Source of the DNA: an uncultured Pseudomonadota bacterium | GTDB taxonomy: Bacteria > Pseudomonadota > Gammaproteobacteria > Burkholderiales > SG8-39 | Length of the DNA: 64,000 nucleotides | Reading direction: 5' to 3' | Assembly (NCBI GenBank): GCA_903829815.1 | Contig: CAIKRR010000032.1 | Coordinates: forward strand, 62,001-126,000 | Shown: positions 26,189 to 35,242 of the stretch, in pieces | Numbering within the stretch: the first letter of the stretch is position 1 | Layout of the letters: each line of letters starts with the position of its first letter | Notes under the pieces: generated by a model | The model's database searches: none | Seen by the model: the letters and a program-made list of their open reading frames with translations, nothing else | Told to the model about the DNA's origin: nothing | Translations under genes and position numbers: made by a program

Positions 26189-27057
26189 ACCTCGTTGCAC
26201 CAGGCGCGTCGAACACCCCTCTGAGCTGGCCTGCAGACGCACGCATTGCGGTGATGATCACCGTGATGTTCGAGAGCTGGCCCGAAGGCAAGGCACCGCC
26301 GTATTCGCCCATGGCAAGCCCCTTGCGCGAAGGCACCATCGACCGGCAAGGCTTTGCCTGGGCCGAGTACGGGGGTCGTGCCGGCATCTGGCGGCTGCTG
26401 CAGATCTTCGAGCGCTTCGGCGTCAAGGTCACGGTCGCAGCCAATGCAAAATCGCTCGAACGACATCCGGAGGCGGCTCGAGCCATCGTCGAGCACGGGC
26501 ACGAAGTGGCGGGGCATGGTTACACCCAGGATCAATTCATGGTCTACCTCGAGCGCGAGGAAGAACGGGCCCTGATCGAGCGCTGCAGCGCCATCATCGA
26601 GCACACCACCGGCAAGCGTCCGGTCGGGTGGGCCAGCCCGCGCATGACCGCATCGCTCAACACCGCCGACCTGCTCGCCCAAGCCGGCTTTCGCTGGCAT
26701 GGCGATGTCCATGACGCCGATCTGCCGGTGCGCATCGTCACCGCAGCCGGCGATCTGGTGGGACTGCCGCACAGCGAGTTCACCGACAACCGGGTGATGC
26801 GTGGCAGCCCGCGCGACTTCCAGAGTGTCTACACCGACACCTTCGACTTTCTTTACCGGCACGAGGCCCCGGCGCTGCTGAATCTGACGGTTCATGCACA
26901 CTGGGGAGGACGCCCGCCGATGGCGGCCGTCCTGTCAAACGTGCTCGACCATTTGAGTCGGGCGCCCGGCGTCTGGTTCGCTCGGCATGACGAGGTTGCC
27001 GACTGGGTCACGGCACAGGGCAGCCTGCCAGCCGCCCGGACACCTACTCCAGCGTGA
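26185..27057 (+). CDS. Polysaccharide deacetylase family protein (PuuE-like branch)
   Basis: 290 residues with the NodB-homology fold. There is no signal peptide, and the first motif reads VMITVMFESWPEG rather than the catalytic TFDDG, as in the cytoplasmic PuuE-like branch that acts on small cyclic amides. A metal-type HxxxxH pair appears in HEVAGHGYTQDQ, and later motifs are GWASPRMTASLNTADLL and LNLTVHAHWGGRP. Coupled to the dioxygenase-like gene upstream, it is more likely a small-molecule hydrolase than a cell-wall enzyme. Its last 14 bases overlap the convergent Bug gene. Confidence 0.8.
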   Translation: MNLVAPGASNTPLSWPADARIAVMITVMFESWPEGKAPPYSPMASPLREGTIDRQGFAWAEYGGRAGIWRLLQIFERFGVKVTVAANAKSLERHPEAARAIVEHGHEVAGHGYTQDQFMVYLEREEERALIERCSAIIEHTTGKRPVGWASPRMTASLNTADLLAQAGFRWHGDVHDADLPVRIVTAAGDLVGLPHSEFTDNRVMRGSPRDFQSVYTDTFDFLYRHEAPALLNLTVHAHWGGRPPMAAVLSNVLDHLSRAPGVWFARHDEVADWVTAQGSLPAARTPTPA

Positions 27058-28036
27058 TCCGCGCGGCACCGACAATGCCGCGATAGACCTCGACGCTTGC
27101 ACTCAACTGCTCGGCAAACTCGCGGCTGCTCGAGACCTTGACCTGAAAGCCCGCCGCTTCGAGCTTGCTGCGCACCTCGGGTGCAACAGTTGCCGCCGCA
27201 AGCTCCGACTGCAGGCGCGAGACGATGGCTGCAGGCAATCCGGCCGGACCCAGCACGCCAATCCAGGTGCTCGGTACGGCAAACCCCGGCAGCCCAGCCT
27301 CGGCAACCGTTGGCGTCTCGGGCGAGGCATCGGCACGGTGTGCCTCGATGACAGCGAGTGCCTGCAACTTGCCGGTCTTCACGTGCGGCAGGACGTTGGA
27401 GAGCACCAGAACACCCACCGGTATCTGCCCACCCAGCAGGTCGGTAAGGAGGGGCGCGCCCCCCTTGTAGGCCACATGCACCATGTCGATGCCGGCCTTG
27501 GCGTTCAGCATCTCGCCACCGAGATGTTGCGACGAACCAACCCCAGTCGTGCCATAGGAGAGCTTGCCAGGATGGCTGCGCCCGTACTCGATGAGTTCGC
27601 GCAGGCTCTTCACCGGGATGCTGGCATTGACCGCCAACACCTGCGGCAGCGTGGCCAGAATCGCCACCGGCGTGAAGTCGCGCACCGAATCAAAGGGCAT
27701 GGCGCGCGCAAAGAGCGGAAACGTGTTGTGGGGTGGCCCGACGGCCAGCAAGACGGTATAGCCGTCAGGCGCCGACTTGGCGACCACCTCGGTACCGATC
27801 ACCGCACCACCACCGCCCCGATTGTCGACGACCACCGGCTGACCGATCTGGTCGGAAAGACGCTGCCCCATGGCCCTTGCCACGGTGTCGGTGGCGCCGC
27901 CCGCGGCATAGGGCACGACGACCCGCAGCGGCTTGGCCGGCCAGGTCTGCGCGTGGGCCACGCCAGAGGACAGCGCAGCCAGCTGCAGGCTCGCCACGCT
28001 CGCGAGGAGGGTAAGCAGGTGTCGACCCTCTTTCAT
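27044..28036 (-). CDS. Bug/TctC family periplasmic solute-binding protein
   Basis: About 330 residues with a signal peptide (LLTLLASVASLQLAALSSGVAHA). The mature start WPAKPLRVVVPYAAGGATDTVARAM is the signature of the Bug (TctC) family, very expanded in Burkholderiales and usually binding carboxylates. Other family features are VVVDNRGGGGAVIGTEVVAKSAPDGYT and LSYGTTGVGSSQHLGGEML. No TctA/TctB membrane genes are adjacent, so it is an orphan receptor. ATG 28036 is chosen for the signal peptide. It is the likely substrate receptor for the neighbouring catabolic genes. Confidence 0.9.
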   Translation of the reverse strand: MKEGRHLLTLLASVASLQLAALSSGVAHAQTWPAKPLRVVVPYAAGGATDTVARAMGQRLSDQIGQPVVVDNRGGGGAVIGTEVVAKSAPDGYTVLLAVGPPHNTFPLFARAMPFDSVRDFTPVAILATLPQVLAVNASIPVKSLRELIEYGRSHPGKLSYGTTGVGSSQHLGGEMLNAKAGIDMVHVAYKGGAPLLTDLLGGQIPVGVLVLSNVLPHVKTGKLQALAVIEAHRADASPETPTVAEAGLPGFAVPSTWIGVLGPAGLPAAIVSRLQSELAAATVAPEVRSKLEAAGFQVKVSSSREFAEQLSASVEVYRGIVGAARITLE

Positions 28037-28070
28037 GAATCGGTCTCCGTGAATGGTTGTCATACCGCGA

Positions 28071-28685
28071 TCAGACATCGGGGAACGCGCTCGTGGCACC
28101 CGCCAGCCAGGCGCGGCCCTGGGCATAGAGGCGCTGCACATCAGGCCCCTTGAGTTGCGGCATGTCCATCTTCATGGTGAAACCCAGTTGGGTCTGCAGA
28201 TAGGCCAGGTGGCGGTAACCTTCGGGGAAACGTTCGAGTTCGACCCGGTCCAGCGCCAGCACCCCACCCGGCGTCACGATGTCCATGCGGTCCTTCTCGT
28301 AGATCGGCTGGCGGCGCACGATGCCCCAGCGACCCGCGCGACGCGCAAAGAAATCGTAGAAGCGTCCGGTGCACAGGACATCGACCGCCACGCCATCGAT
28401 GAGGCCGCGCTGATTGATGGTCATCTTGGTCTGCGCCACGGCACGATCACCAGCCAGATCGACGCTCGAGCCGCCCAGAAAGTGCAGGATGCTCACGCCC
28501 TTCTCGAAACCGGCCCGACTCACCGCGATGAAGTCTGCCGCCGGGCCCTGGAACCAGGTGGCCGACATCCATCCATCGTCATGCCAGACGGTGGCAAAAC
28601 GCTCCCAATCACCGGCATCGCGCCACAGGGCCCAGTTGTTGACGACTTCGGCCACGGCCAGCCGGTCCTGCATCAATGCATCCAT
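28071..28685 (-). CDS. SnoaL-like / NTF2-fold protein
   Basis: 204 residues. The sequence MDALMQDRLAVAEVVNNWALWRDAGDWERFATVWHDDGWM is the usual opening of SnoaL-like (NTF2-fold) proteins, a group with small subunits of ring-hydroxylating dioxygenases, isomerases and dehydratases. GGSSVDLAGDRAVAQTKMTI and GRFYDFFARRAGRWGIVRRQPIYEKD complete the cone-shaped fold. It is upstream of the Bug gene on the same strand with a 34-base gap, so the two form a likely operon facing the cupin/deacetylase pair. Substrate unknown. Confidence 0.78.
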   Translation of the reverse strand: MDALMQDRLAVAEVVNNWALWRDAGDWERFATVWHDDGWMSATWFQGPAADFIAVSRAGFEKGVSILHFLGGSSVDLAGDRAVAQTKMTINQRGLIDGVAVDVLCTGRFYDFFARRAGRWGIVRRQPIYEKDRMDIVTPGGVLALDRVELERFPEGYRHLAYLQTQLGFTMKMDMPQLKGPDVQRLYAQGRAWLAGATSAFPDV

Positions 28686-28774
28686 GTCGATCCTTTCCGA
28701 TCCATTTCAACGAAGGCAAGCATCCGCGAACCAGCACGGGCTTGCAATGACCCACCCAAGACGCCTTGCTCGGG

Positions 28775-29578
28775 TCAGAGCCCTGCGTGCCACTGGTATC
28801 CCAGATCTTCCCAATAGCCCCCACGCCCGCCGGCAATGTGGGCAAAGCTTGCAACCAGTTCGATGCGCATCAAGTACTTGGCATGCTTGTAGCCTAGTTG
28901 ACGCTCAACCCGCAAGCGCAGCGGTGCGCCGTGCGCCACCGGCAGGCGCTCGCCATTCATCTCGTAGGCGAGGAGGGTCTGCGGATGCACGGCTTCTTCC
29001 AGGTCGATGCTCTCGTAATAGAAGCCGGTTCCATCGGGTTCCATCGGGTCGGCGCAGTGAAAGACGACATAGCGCGCATCGGCGCGGGGACGAACGTGCG
29101 CGAGCACTTGGGCAAGCGGCACACCGGTCCACTGCGCAATGGCGCTCCAGCCCTCGACACAATCATGTCGGGTGATCTGGGTACGCGCGGGCAGCGCGCG
29201 CAATGCCGACAGACTGAAGCGCGACGGCTGCTCGACCAGTCCATCCACTTCGAGCGCCCAGTTCTCGAACCGGTTGTCGACCATCGCCTGATAGTCCGGG
29301 TTGTCGGGGTCGGAGGTGCCGTTGCTGCGAAACAGCGGCGAGATCTCGGCAACGGAAAACTCCTGCGCCAGAGCGCCCGGGGCCAGGCCGCGCTGGGCTG
29401 CGCTCGAGAGCTTCTCGCCCAGGGCGAGCAGCGGCGGCAACCACTCGCTGCGCGAAAGTCGGTCACAACCAGCGAGCATCGCCGCGCCCAGTGCACTCAC
29501 CGCACGGGCAAGCAGCACCCGACGGGCGGACGGCGCCCGGCTGCCCGGTGGGCGATCAGGCGCGCCGATCATGATCAT
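28775..29578 (-). CDS. Molybdopterin-dependent oxidoreductase, sulfite-oxidase-like fold
   Basis: About 267 residues of the SUOX-type molybdopterin domain. The molybdenum cysteine is in TRHDCVEGWSAIAQW; later parts include YVVFHCADPMEPDGTGFYYESIDL and the final RQLGYKHAKYLMRIELV characteristic of YedY/MsrP-like proteins. An N-terminal Arg pair plus hydrophobic run ending in LAGC suggests export, possibly by Tat, with a lipid anchor. Start ATG 29578 (an alternative is 29572) overlaps the cytochrome b gene upstream, so the two form an electron-transfer pair. Substrate unknown. Confidence 0.82.
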   Translation of the reverse strand: MIMIGAPDRPPGSRAPSARRVLLARAVSALGAAMLAGCDRLSRSEWLPPLLALGEKLSSAAQRGLAPGALAQEFSVAEISPLFRSNGTSDPDNPDYQAMVDNRFENWALEVDGLVEQPSRFSLSALRALPARTQITRHDCVEGWSAIAQWTGVPLAQVLAHVRPRADARYVVFHCADPMEPDGTGFYYESIDLEEAVHPQTLLAYEMNGERLPVAHGAPLRLRVERQLGYKHAKYLMRIELVASFAHIAGGRGGYWEDLGYQWHAGL

Positions 29579-30413
29579 CCCCCGGGAGCCGATAACGACC
29601 GGTGAGCATCGATCGCAGCTGATTCCAGACGCCGCTTGCCAGCACCTCGAACACATGTACCAGTACGAAGGCGCAGAGCAGACAGGCCATGGCGAAGTGC
29701 AGCGTGCGTGCCGCCTGGCGCCCACCCAGCAGATTGACCCAGCCGGGCAGCACTGCATCGAGCCATGGCGACAAGGCCCAGCCGGCCAGCGTCATCAACG
29801 GCAGCAGCATGAAGATCACGACGAGATAGGCCAGCTTCTGCAGGGGGTTGTAGCGCAAGGCACCCGTACCCGTCGGATGACGCAAGCGCAAGTGATCGAC
29901 AAACGACCGGCCCAGTCCCGCGAGATCGGATCGGTCGGGCAGCAGATCACGCCGCAGGTGGTGGCCGCAGACGGTGTGCAGGAGATAGACCAGACCATTG
30001 AGCACGAACAGCCAGGCAAAGAAGAAATGCCACTCGCGAGCCATCGGCAGCCAGTAGGGTCCGGGCAAGGTAGCCCATTCGGGGAACGCGCGGCCCTGCA
30101 TCACGCCACGCGCATCGGCCGACACACCGAGTACGCCGGTGGTCACGAACTCGTGGCCGAAGATGCGGGTGAAACCTGCCAGCCGGCCATCGGCGTCGCG
30201 TCGACTGCCGATCTCGAACAAGGCATCGGCCGAGCTCCCGGACACCTGGCCCCAATGCAGCCGCGGCCAGGCGTTGAAGATGTGCAGGCCACTCATCAGC
30301 AGCACGGTCACACACAGGACATTGATCCAGTGCGTGACCCGCACGATGAGGCTGTGCCGGTCGATGAACTCCCCCCGTCCTGGCAGACGCAGTAGCGCCT
30401 TTGAGTCAGCCAC
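29556..30413 (-). CDS. Cytochrome b561-type membrane subunit for the molybdopterin oxidoreductase
   Basis: 285 residues with about five hydrophobic segments, starting in RHSLIVRVTHWINVLCVTVLLMSG, where the histidine is a likely haem ligand, and including WHFFFAWLFVLNGLVYLLHTV and ARTLHFAMACLLCAFVLVHV. It should pass electrons between quinone and the exported molybdenum subunit encoded immediately downstream; the genes overlap by about 23 bases. The pairing resembles MsrP/MsrQ in concept, but this b-type subunit is of the b561 / formate-dehydrogenase gamma kind. Confidence 0.85.
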   Translation of the reverse strand: MADSKALLRLPGRGEFIDRHSLIVRVTHWINVLCVTVLLMSGLHIFNAWPRLHWGQVSGSSADALFEIGSRRDADGRLAGFTRIFGHEFVTTGVLGVSADARGVMQGRAFPEWATLPGPYWLPMAREWHFFFAWLFVLNGLVYLLHTVCGHHLRRDLLPDRSDLAGLGRSFVDHLRLRHPTGTGALRYNPLQKLAYLVVIFMLLPLMTLAGWALSPWLDAVLPGWVNLLGGRQAARTLHFAMACLLCAFVLVHVFEVLASGVWNQLRSMLTGRYRLPGDDHDRRA

Positions 30414-30437
30414 GACAGGGGTCAGGGAGCCGGGCGA

Positions 30438-31655
30438 TCAGGCCCCCATGCGGCGCTTCAGCTCGCCGTCGATGGTGTCCATGAACTCGTCGGTGCTCTG
30501 ATAGGGGTGGTCGGGGCGGATCAGGATGGCCAGATCCTTGGTCATCTTGCCCGACTCGACCACATCGACGCAGACCTTCTCGAGGGTGTCGGCAAACTTG
30601 ACCACCTCGGGGGTGTTGTCGAACTGGCCCCGGTAGTGCAGGCCGCGCGTCCACGCAAAGATCGAGGCGATCGGATTGGTGGATGTGGGCTTGCCCTGCT
30701 GGTGCATGCGGTAGTGACGCGTCACCGTGCCGTGTGCCGCTTCGGCTTCGATCGACTTGCCGTCAGGCGACATCAGCACCGAGGTCATCAGACCCAGCGA
30801 GCCATAGCCCTGGGCAACGGTATCGGACTGCACGTCACCGTCGTAGTTCTTGCAGGCCCAGAGGTAGCCGCCGCTCCACTTCATGTTGGCCGCCACCATG
30901 TCGTCGATGAGACGGTGCTCGTAGACGAGGCCGGCCGCATCGAACTTCGCCTTGAAGTCGGCGTTGAAGATGTCTTCGAACAGGTTCTTGAAGCGACCGT
31001 CGTAGACCTTGAGGATGGTGTTCTTGGTCGACAGATACACCGAGTAGTTGCGCGACAGGCCGTAGGTGAAACAGGCGCGCGCAAAACCCTCGATCGACTC
31101 ATCGAGATTGAACATGCCGAGAAACACCCCGGCGCCCTTGGCCTTGATGACCTCGCGCTCGACCACCGGGCCACCATCGGCCGGGGTGTAGCTGATCTTC
31201 AGCGTGCCAGGTCCCGGGAACCGCATGTCCTGGGCACGGTACTGGTCACCAAAACCGTGACGGGCGACGACAACCGGCTTGTCCCAGTGGGCGACCAGGC
31301 GCGGTACGTTGCGGCAGATGATCGGCTCGCGAAAGATCGTGCCATCGAGGATGTTGCGGATGGTGCCATTGGGGCTGCGCCACATCTGCTTGAGGCCGAA
31401 TTCCTTGACCCGTGCCTCATCCGGCGTGATCGTCGCGCACTTCACCGCAACGCCATGCTCGAGCGTGGCATTGGCCGAATCGATCGTGATCTGGTCATCG
31501 GTCTCATCGCGCTTTTCCATGCCGAGGTCGTAATATTTCAGATCGACATCGAGGTAGGGCAGGATCAGCTTTTCGCGGATGCGATGCCAGATGATGCGGG
31601 TCATCTCGTCGCCATCCATCTCGACGATCGGGTTCTTTACCTGGATCTTTGCCAT
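30438..31655 (-). CDS. icd: NADP-dependent isocitrate dehydrogenase (eukaryote-like type)
   Basis: 405 residues, the length of the dimeric NADP enzyme shared with eukaryotes, rather than the E. coli Icd type. It oxidises isocitrate to 2-oxoglutarate in the TCA cycle. Visible are [23 protein letters not shown] at the start, [38 protein letters not shown] (substrate region), and [30 protein letters not shown] near the C terminus for cofactor binding; each is quoted only as short family landmarks. It has its own promoter-like sequence and stands alone between the cytochrome gene and the second transporter. Confidence 0.95.
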   Translation of the reverse strand: MAKIQVKNPIVEMDGDEMTRIIWHRIREKLILPYLDVDLKYYDLGMEKRDETDDQITIDSANATLEHGVAVKCATITPDEARVKEFGLKQMWRSPNGTIRNILDGTIFREPIICRNVPRLVAHWDKPVVVARHGFGDQYRAQDMRFPGPGTLKISYTPADGGPVVEREVIKAKGAGVFLGMFNLDESIEGFARACFTYGLSRNYSVYLSTKNTILKVYDGRFKNLFEDIFNADFKAKFDAAGLVYEHRLIDDMVAANMKWSGGYLWACKNYDGDVQSDTVAQGYGSLGLMTSVLMSPDGKSIEAEAAHGTVTRHYRMHQQGKPTSTNPIASIFAWTRGLHYRGQFDNTPEVVKFADTLEKVCVDVVESGKMTKDLAILIRPDHPYQSTDEFMDTIDGELKRRMGA

Positions 31656-31694
31656 ATCTATTCCCCTAGTGCGGCGCAGCGCGACAAAACCTCG

Positions 31695-31723
31695 ATTATC
31701 GCTGATACAGGGTCGGGTGGCGA
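31695..31723 (-). promoter_or_regulatory. Probable sigma-70 promoter of icd
   Basis: On the minus strand TCGCCA (31718-31723, 4/6 to TTGACA) and GATAAT (31695-31700, 5/6 to TATAAT) are separated by exactly 17 bases. Transcription would start near 31688, leaving a leader of about 33 bases before the icd ATG at 31655. Confidence 0.5.
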
Positions 31724-31733
31724 GCGAACTGCG

Positions 31734-32441
31734 TCACACTCCGCCCAGATAGGCCGCACGGATGTCGGGGCGCTCGAGCAACGCGCTGGCCGAGGCCTGG
31801 GCGACGATGCGCCCGTTCTCGAGCACATAGCCACGATCGGCCACCTGAAGGGCAAGCGCCACGTTCTGCTCGATCAGCAACATCGAGACCCCTTGCGCGT
31901 TCACCGTGCGGATCACCTCGAAGACCTGCTGCACCACCGACGGCGCAAGCCCCAGTGAAGGTTCGTCGATCAGCAGCAGGCGTGGGCGCGCCATCAGGGC
32001 GCGACCGATGGCCACCATCTGCTGTTGCCCGCCCGAGAGCGTGCCCGCCATCTGACCACGGCGTTCGCGAAGGATGGGAAACATGCCGTATACCCGCTCC
32101 AGGCCCTCTTCCCGCAAGGCACGGGCCGAGCGGCGGTAACAGCCCATGTCGAGGTTTTCCTCGACACTCATGGCGCCAAAGAGTCGGCGCCCCTCGGGAA
32201 TCAACGCGATCCCGCGCTCACCGAGCGCCTGCGGCGGAAGACGGCCCAGATCGGCACCCTCCCAGGTCAGGCGGCCGGCGCGCATCGGCAGCAGTCGTGC
32301 AATCACGTTGACAAGGGTGGTCTTGCCAGCACCGTTGGCACCCACGACCGCCACGAGTTCGCCGGCCGCAATCGTGAGCGACACATCCGAGAGCGCAACG
32401 GCATCGCCGTAACCCGCAACAATCGACTCGAGGCTCAGCAT
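31734..32441 (-). CDS. ABC transporter ATP-binding protein, LivF type (cassette 2)
   Basis: 235 residues. Walker A is GANGAGKTT, signature LSGGQQQMVAIGRALMARP, Walker B LLLIDEPSLGLAP, and a LivF-type ALIPEGRRLFGAMSVEENL follows the Q-loop. It starts seven bases inside the end of the LivM-LivG fusion, so it is coupled to it. It is the last gene of cassette 2, whose order on the minus strand is binding protein, LivH, LivMG, LivF. Confidence 0.92.
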   Translation of the reverse strand: MLSLESIVAGYGDAVALSDVSLTIAAGELVAVVGANGAGKTTLVNVIARLLPMRAGRLTWEGADLGRLPPQALGERGIALIPEGRRLFGAMSVEENLDMGCYRRSARALREEGLERVYGMFPILRERRGQMAGTLSGGQQQMVAIGRALMARPRLLLIDEPSLGLAPSVVQQVFEVIRTVNAQGVSMLLIEQNVALALQVADRGYVLENGRIVAQASASALLERPDIRAAYLGGV

Positions 32442-34345
32442 GCGGCTGTTCCCAGGTAGGCCTCGATCACTTGCGGTTCACGCACCACATCAGCCGGCCG
32501 GCCATGGGCAATCACGCGCCCCTGGTTGAGCACGACGAGGCGATCGGTGAGGGCCAGCACGGCACGCATGTTGTGCTCGATGAAAAGGATGGTCGTACCC
32601 GCATCACGGATGCTGCGCACCATCGCGATGGCACTGTCGATTTCGGCCGGCGTGAGCCCGGCCAGCACTTCATCGAGCAGTACCACCCGCGGCCGGATGG
32701 CAAGGGCGCGTGCCAGTTCGAGAAACTTGCGCTGGTGCAGGTTGAGCGTCGCGGGCAGATCGGCCGCCCGGTCGAGCAGACCGACGAAATCGAGCGCCTC
32801 ACGGGCACGTTCGAGCGCTGCAGCAGGGGCGAGTTGCAGCCCTCCGAACATGGCGGGCAAAGCCACATTTTCGAGGACGCTCAGCCGCGCGAACGGACGT
32901 GGAATCTGGTACGTGCGGGCAATACCGGCGCGGGCCGCGCGGTGCGCCGGCAGCAGGGCGAGGTCTTCGCCGTCGAGCAGCACCTGCCCGGCAGTGGGCT
33001 GCAGCAGACCGCTGATGACATTGACCAGCGTCGACTTGCCCGACCCGTTGGGACCCACAAGACCGAGAATTTCGCCCGAGTGCACCTCGAGCGACACGCC
33101 ATCGAGCGCCTTCACGCCCTTGAAGGCCATGTGGATGGCCTCGCAGCGCAGGAACGGCGCCTCAGCGGCATGCAGTGCGCCAGAGGACGAAGCCGCAGCC
33201 GCTGGGGGGTTCAAGGAGAGGATCGAAGGACGAGCGACCGCGGCCTCTGCCTGCGCGGTCGCAGGTGCCTCACTCGGGCTCAGTCCGTGCGGTGTCAACT
33301 GCGCCCCCGATCGAGCGGCGCGGGGCTGCCAGCGCGCGCGCCAGGCGCCGATCGATCCGGCAAAGCCCTGGGGCAGGAAAAGAATGACCAGGATGAGCGT
33401 GAGGCCGATGAGTGCACGCCCGGCCAGTGCCCATTCGCCACCCACGAAGGCGTAGGTCAGCGCGGTGACCACGATCGCACCCAGAGCGGGCCCGTACCAG
33501 CGGCGCATGCCCCCCATCACGCTCATCAGAACCACGTAGAGCGGCACCGTGATCGAGAACGTCTCCGATACGGTGACATAGGTGACGAACAGGGCGTGCA
33601 TGCCACCGGCAACGCCTGCCAGACCGGCCGAGATCCCGATGGCCCGCAGTTTGTAGCTGAAGGTGGGTACGCCCATCACCTCGGCCACATCCTCATCGTC
33701 GGCAATGGCAAAGAGCGCCCGACCGACCCGCGAGTACTGCAACTGCCAGGCAATCGCGAGGGCCAGTGCGGCTACCAGCAGCGCCATCAGGTAGAGCGTG
33801 GAGGCCGGGGTCGCATAAAGGCGTGGCATGGACACGCCGCTCAGAAAGACACCAGGCCCGCCATCAATGGGCGTATTGAGCGCGATGGTTGCAAGCACGA
33901 ACGTGATGGCGAGAGTGAGCAGCGCAAAGAGCTCACCCCGCAAGCGCCGAACCCGGAACACCACGGCACCGATGCCGACTCCGAGGAGGAGCGAAGCGAG
34001 GCCAGCGAGCGGCAGCGTGGCCAGAAAGGGCATCTCGCCCGCCGTGACCAACGTGGCCGTGGTGTAGACCCCCACCCCGAAAAACGCCCCGTGCCCGAAC
34101 GAGAAGTAGCCCGAATAGCCGCTGAGGATGGTCCACGAGGTGGCAAGCGCCACCCACAGGAAGACCAGATAGAGGAAGGACTCGAAGAACGCCGGGGGCT
34201 GGGCAAGCGGCAGGCAGGCCAGTGCCAGGAACACGGCAACGGCCGCCACGACTCTGCCCGGTGGGCGTGGGCCGGACGCGGGCCGTACCGGCACCGGTCG
34301 TCCCAGCGCGGATCGCAACGGTGAGGTCTCGAACCGCTCAGACAC
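32435..34345 (-). CDS. Fused LivM permease - LivG ATPase (cassette 2)
   Basis: About 636 residues in one open frame. Residues 1-328 are LivM-like membrane permease (WTILSGYSGYFSFGHGAFFG, then VLMSVMGGMRRWYGPALGA). A 65-residue linker (329-393) rich in Ala, Pro and Ser follows. Residues 394-636 are a LivG-type ATPase with Walker A GPNGSGKST (about 431), a signature of the LivG kind (LHQRKFLELARALAIRP) and Walker B VVLLDEVLAGLTP. GTG 34345 is the chosen start as it overlaps the LivH stop by eight bases; the extension upstream of it is LivH antisense-frame noise. Membrane and motor subunits on one chain fix a 1:1 stoichiometry. Confidence 0.88.
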   Translation of the reverse strand: MSERFETSPLRSALGRPVPVRPASGPRPPGRVVAAVAVFLALACLPLAQPPAFFESFLYLVFLWVALATSWTILSGYSGYFSFGHGAFFGVGVYTTATLVTAGEMPFLATLPLAGLASLLLGVGIGAVVFRVRRLRGELFALLTLAITFVLATIALNTPIDGGPGVFLSGVSMPRLYATPASTLYLMALLVAALALAIAWQLQYSRVGRALFAIADDEDVAEVMGVPTFSYKLRAIGISAGLAGVAGGMHALFVTYVTVSETFSITVPLYVVLMSVMGGMRRWYGPALGAIVVTALTYAFVGGEWALAGRALIGLTLILVILFLPQGFAGSIGAWRARWQPRAARSGAQLTPHGLSPSEAPATAQAEAAVARPSILSLNPPAAAASSSGALHAAEAPFLRCEAIHMAFKGVKALDGVSLEVHSGEILGLVGPNGSGKSTLVNVISGLLQPTAGQVLLDGEDLALLPAHRAARAGIARTYQIPRPFARLSVLENVALPAMFGGLQLAPAAALERAREALDFVGLLDRAADLPATLNLHQRKFLELARALAIRPRVVLLDEVLAGLTPAEIDSAIAMVRSIRDAGTTILFIEHNMRAVLALTDRLVVLNQGRVIAHGRPADVVREPQVIEAYLGTAAC

Positions 34346-35189
34346 GATCGGGCCGCAGTACGAGAATGAAAATGAGCAGGCTGAACGAGACCAGCGGCGC
34401 CCAGGAGGGTGCAGTAAGCGCCATCGTGAGCGCTTCGGCGATGCCGATGAGGATCGAGGCCGCCAGCAGCCCCAGCGGATTGCCCAGCCCCCCCAGGATG
34501 ACCGCTGCCAGCACCACGCCCAGCGAGCCGAACATCTGCGACGGAGATATCGGTGAACCCACGGCCACGAATACACCGGCCAGTGCCCCGGTGGCGGCCG
34601 CTACACCCGAGAGCAGGAAAGCAAGTCGCCGGTGACTGACGCCAAACGCCGCTGCAATCACCGGGTTCTGGGCGCTCGCGCGAAGCGCCTTGCCCACATA
34701 GGTGTGGCGCAGCCAGGCCCAGGCAGCCACCACAACGGCCAGCGTGACGAGGAGCAGGATCGACTCGGCCACTGGCACATAGATGGGCCCGAGCTTCACC
34801 GACCAGGTCGACAGGGGCGTCTCCATACGCCGCACATCGGCGGTCCAGATCCACTGGATGAGGCTCTCGATCATGATGGTTAGACCAAAGGTGACCAGCA
34901 GCGAACCGAACTCATCGACCGAGAACCGGGCAAAGAGCCACTGCAGTGCAACCCCTGCCACGAAGAAGAGAGGCAAGGCCAGCAGGACCACCAGGGTCGG
35001 GCTCCAGCCCGACACGCCGATGCACTGGTAGACGAGGTATCCGGCCAGAAAGACGAAGGCAAAGTGCGCGAGGTTGATGACCCGCAGGAGGCCCCAGGCA
35101 AGCGAGATGCCCAGCCCCATCAGGGCGTAGAGAGCCCCGGAGAAAACCCCCGAGAGCACCGACTGGGCAAGCAGCGTGGCGCTGGGCAT
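34338..35189 (-). CDS. ABC permease, LivH type (cassette 2)
   Basis: 283 residues with about eight membrane segments. LivH features are GLGISLAWGLLRVINLAHFAF near the N terminus (the common form is NFAHG; here NLAHF) and VVLAAVILGGLGNPLGLLAASILIG. It partners the LivM half of the following fusion. It is encoded 53 bases after the binding protein, in the order binding protein, LivH, LivMG, LivF. Confidence 0.92.
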   Translation of the reverse strand: MPSATLLAQSVLSGVFSGALYALMGLGISLAWGLLRVINLAHFAFVFLAGYLVYQCIGVSGWSPTLVVLLALPLFFVAGVALQWLFARFSVDEFGSLLVTFGLTIMIESLIQWIWTADVRRMETPLSTWSVKLGPIYVPVAESILLLVTLAVVVAAWAWLRHTYVGKALRASAQNPVIAAAFGVSHRRLAFLLSGVAAATGALAGVFVAVGSPISPSQMFGSLGVVLAAVILGGLGNPLGLLAASILIGIAEALTMALTAPSWAPLVSFSLLIFILVLRPDRV

Positions 35190-35242
35190 CGTCGGGCTGG
35201 CTCAGCGCCCGAACAGGCCAGCCGACCGGGCCGGGCCATCGA

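Noticed and set aside
32471-34324. 617-codon plus-strand open frame opposite the LivM-LivG gene
   Set aside because: It is antisense to a gene with clear permease and ATPase motifs, and its product is rich in Arg, Gly, Gln and His with no domain; long antisense frames are common at this GC content.
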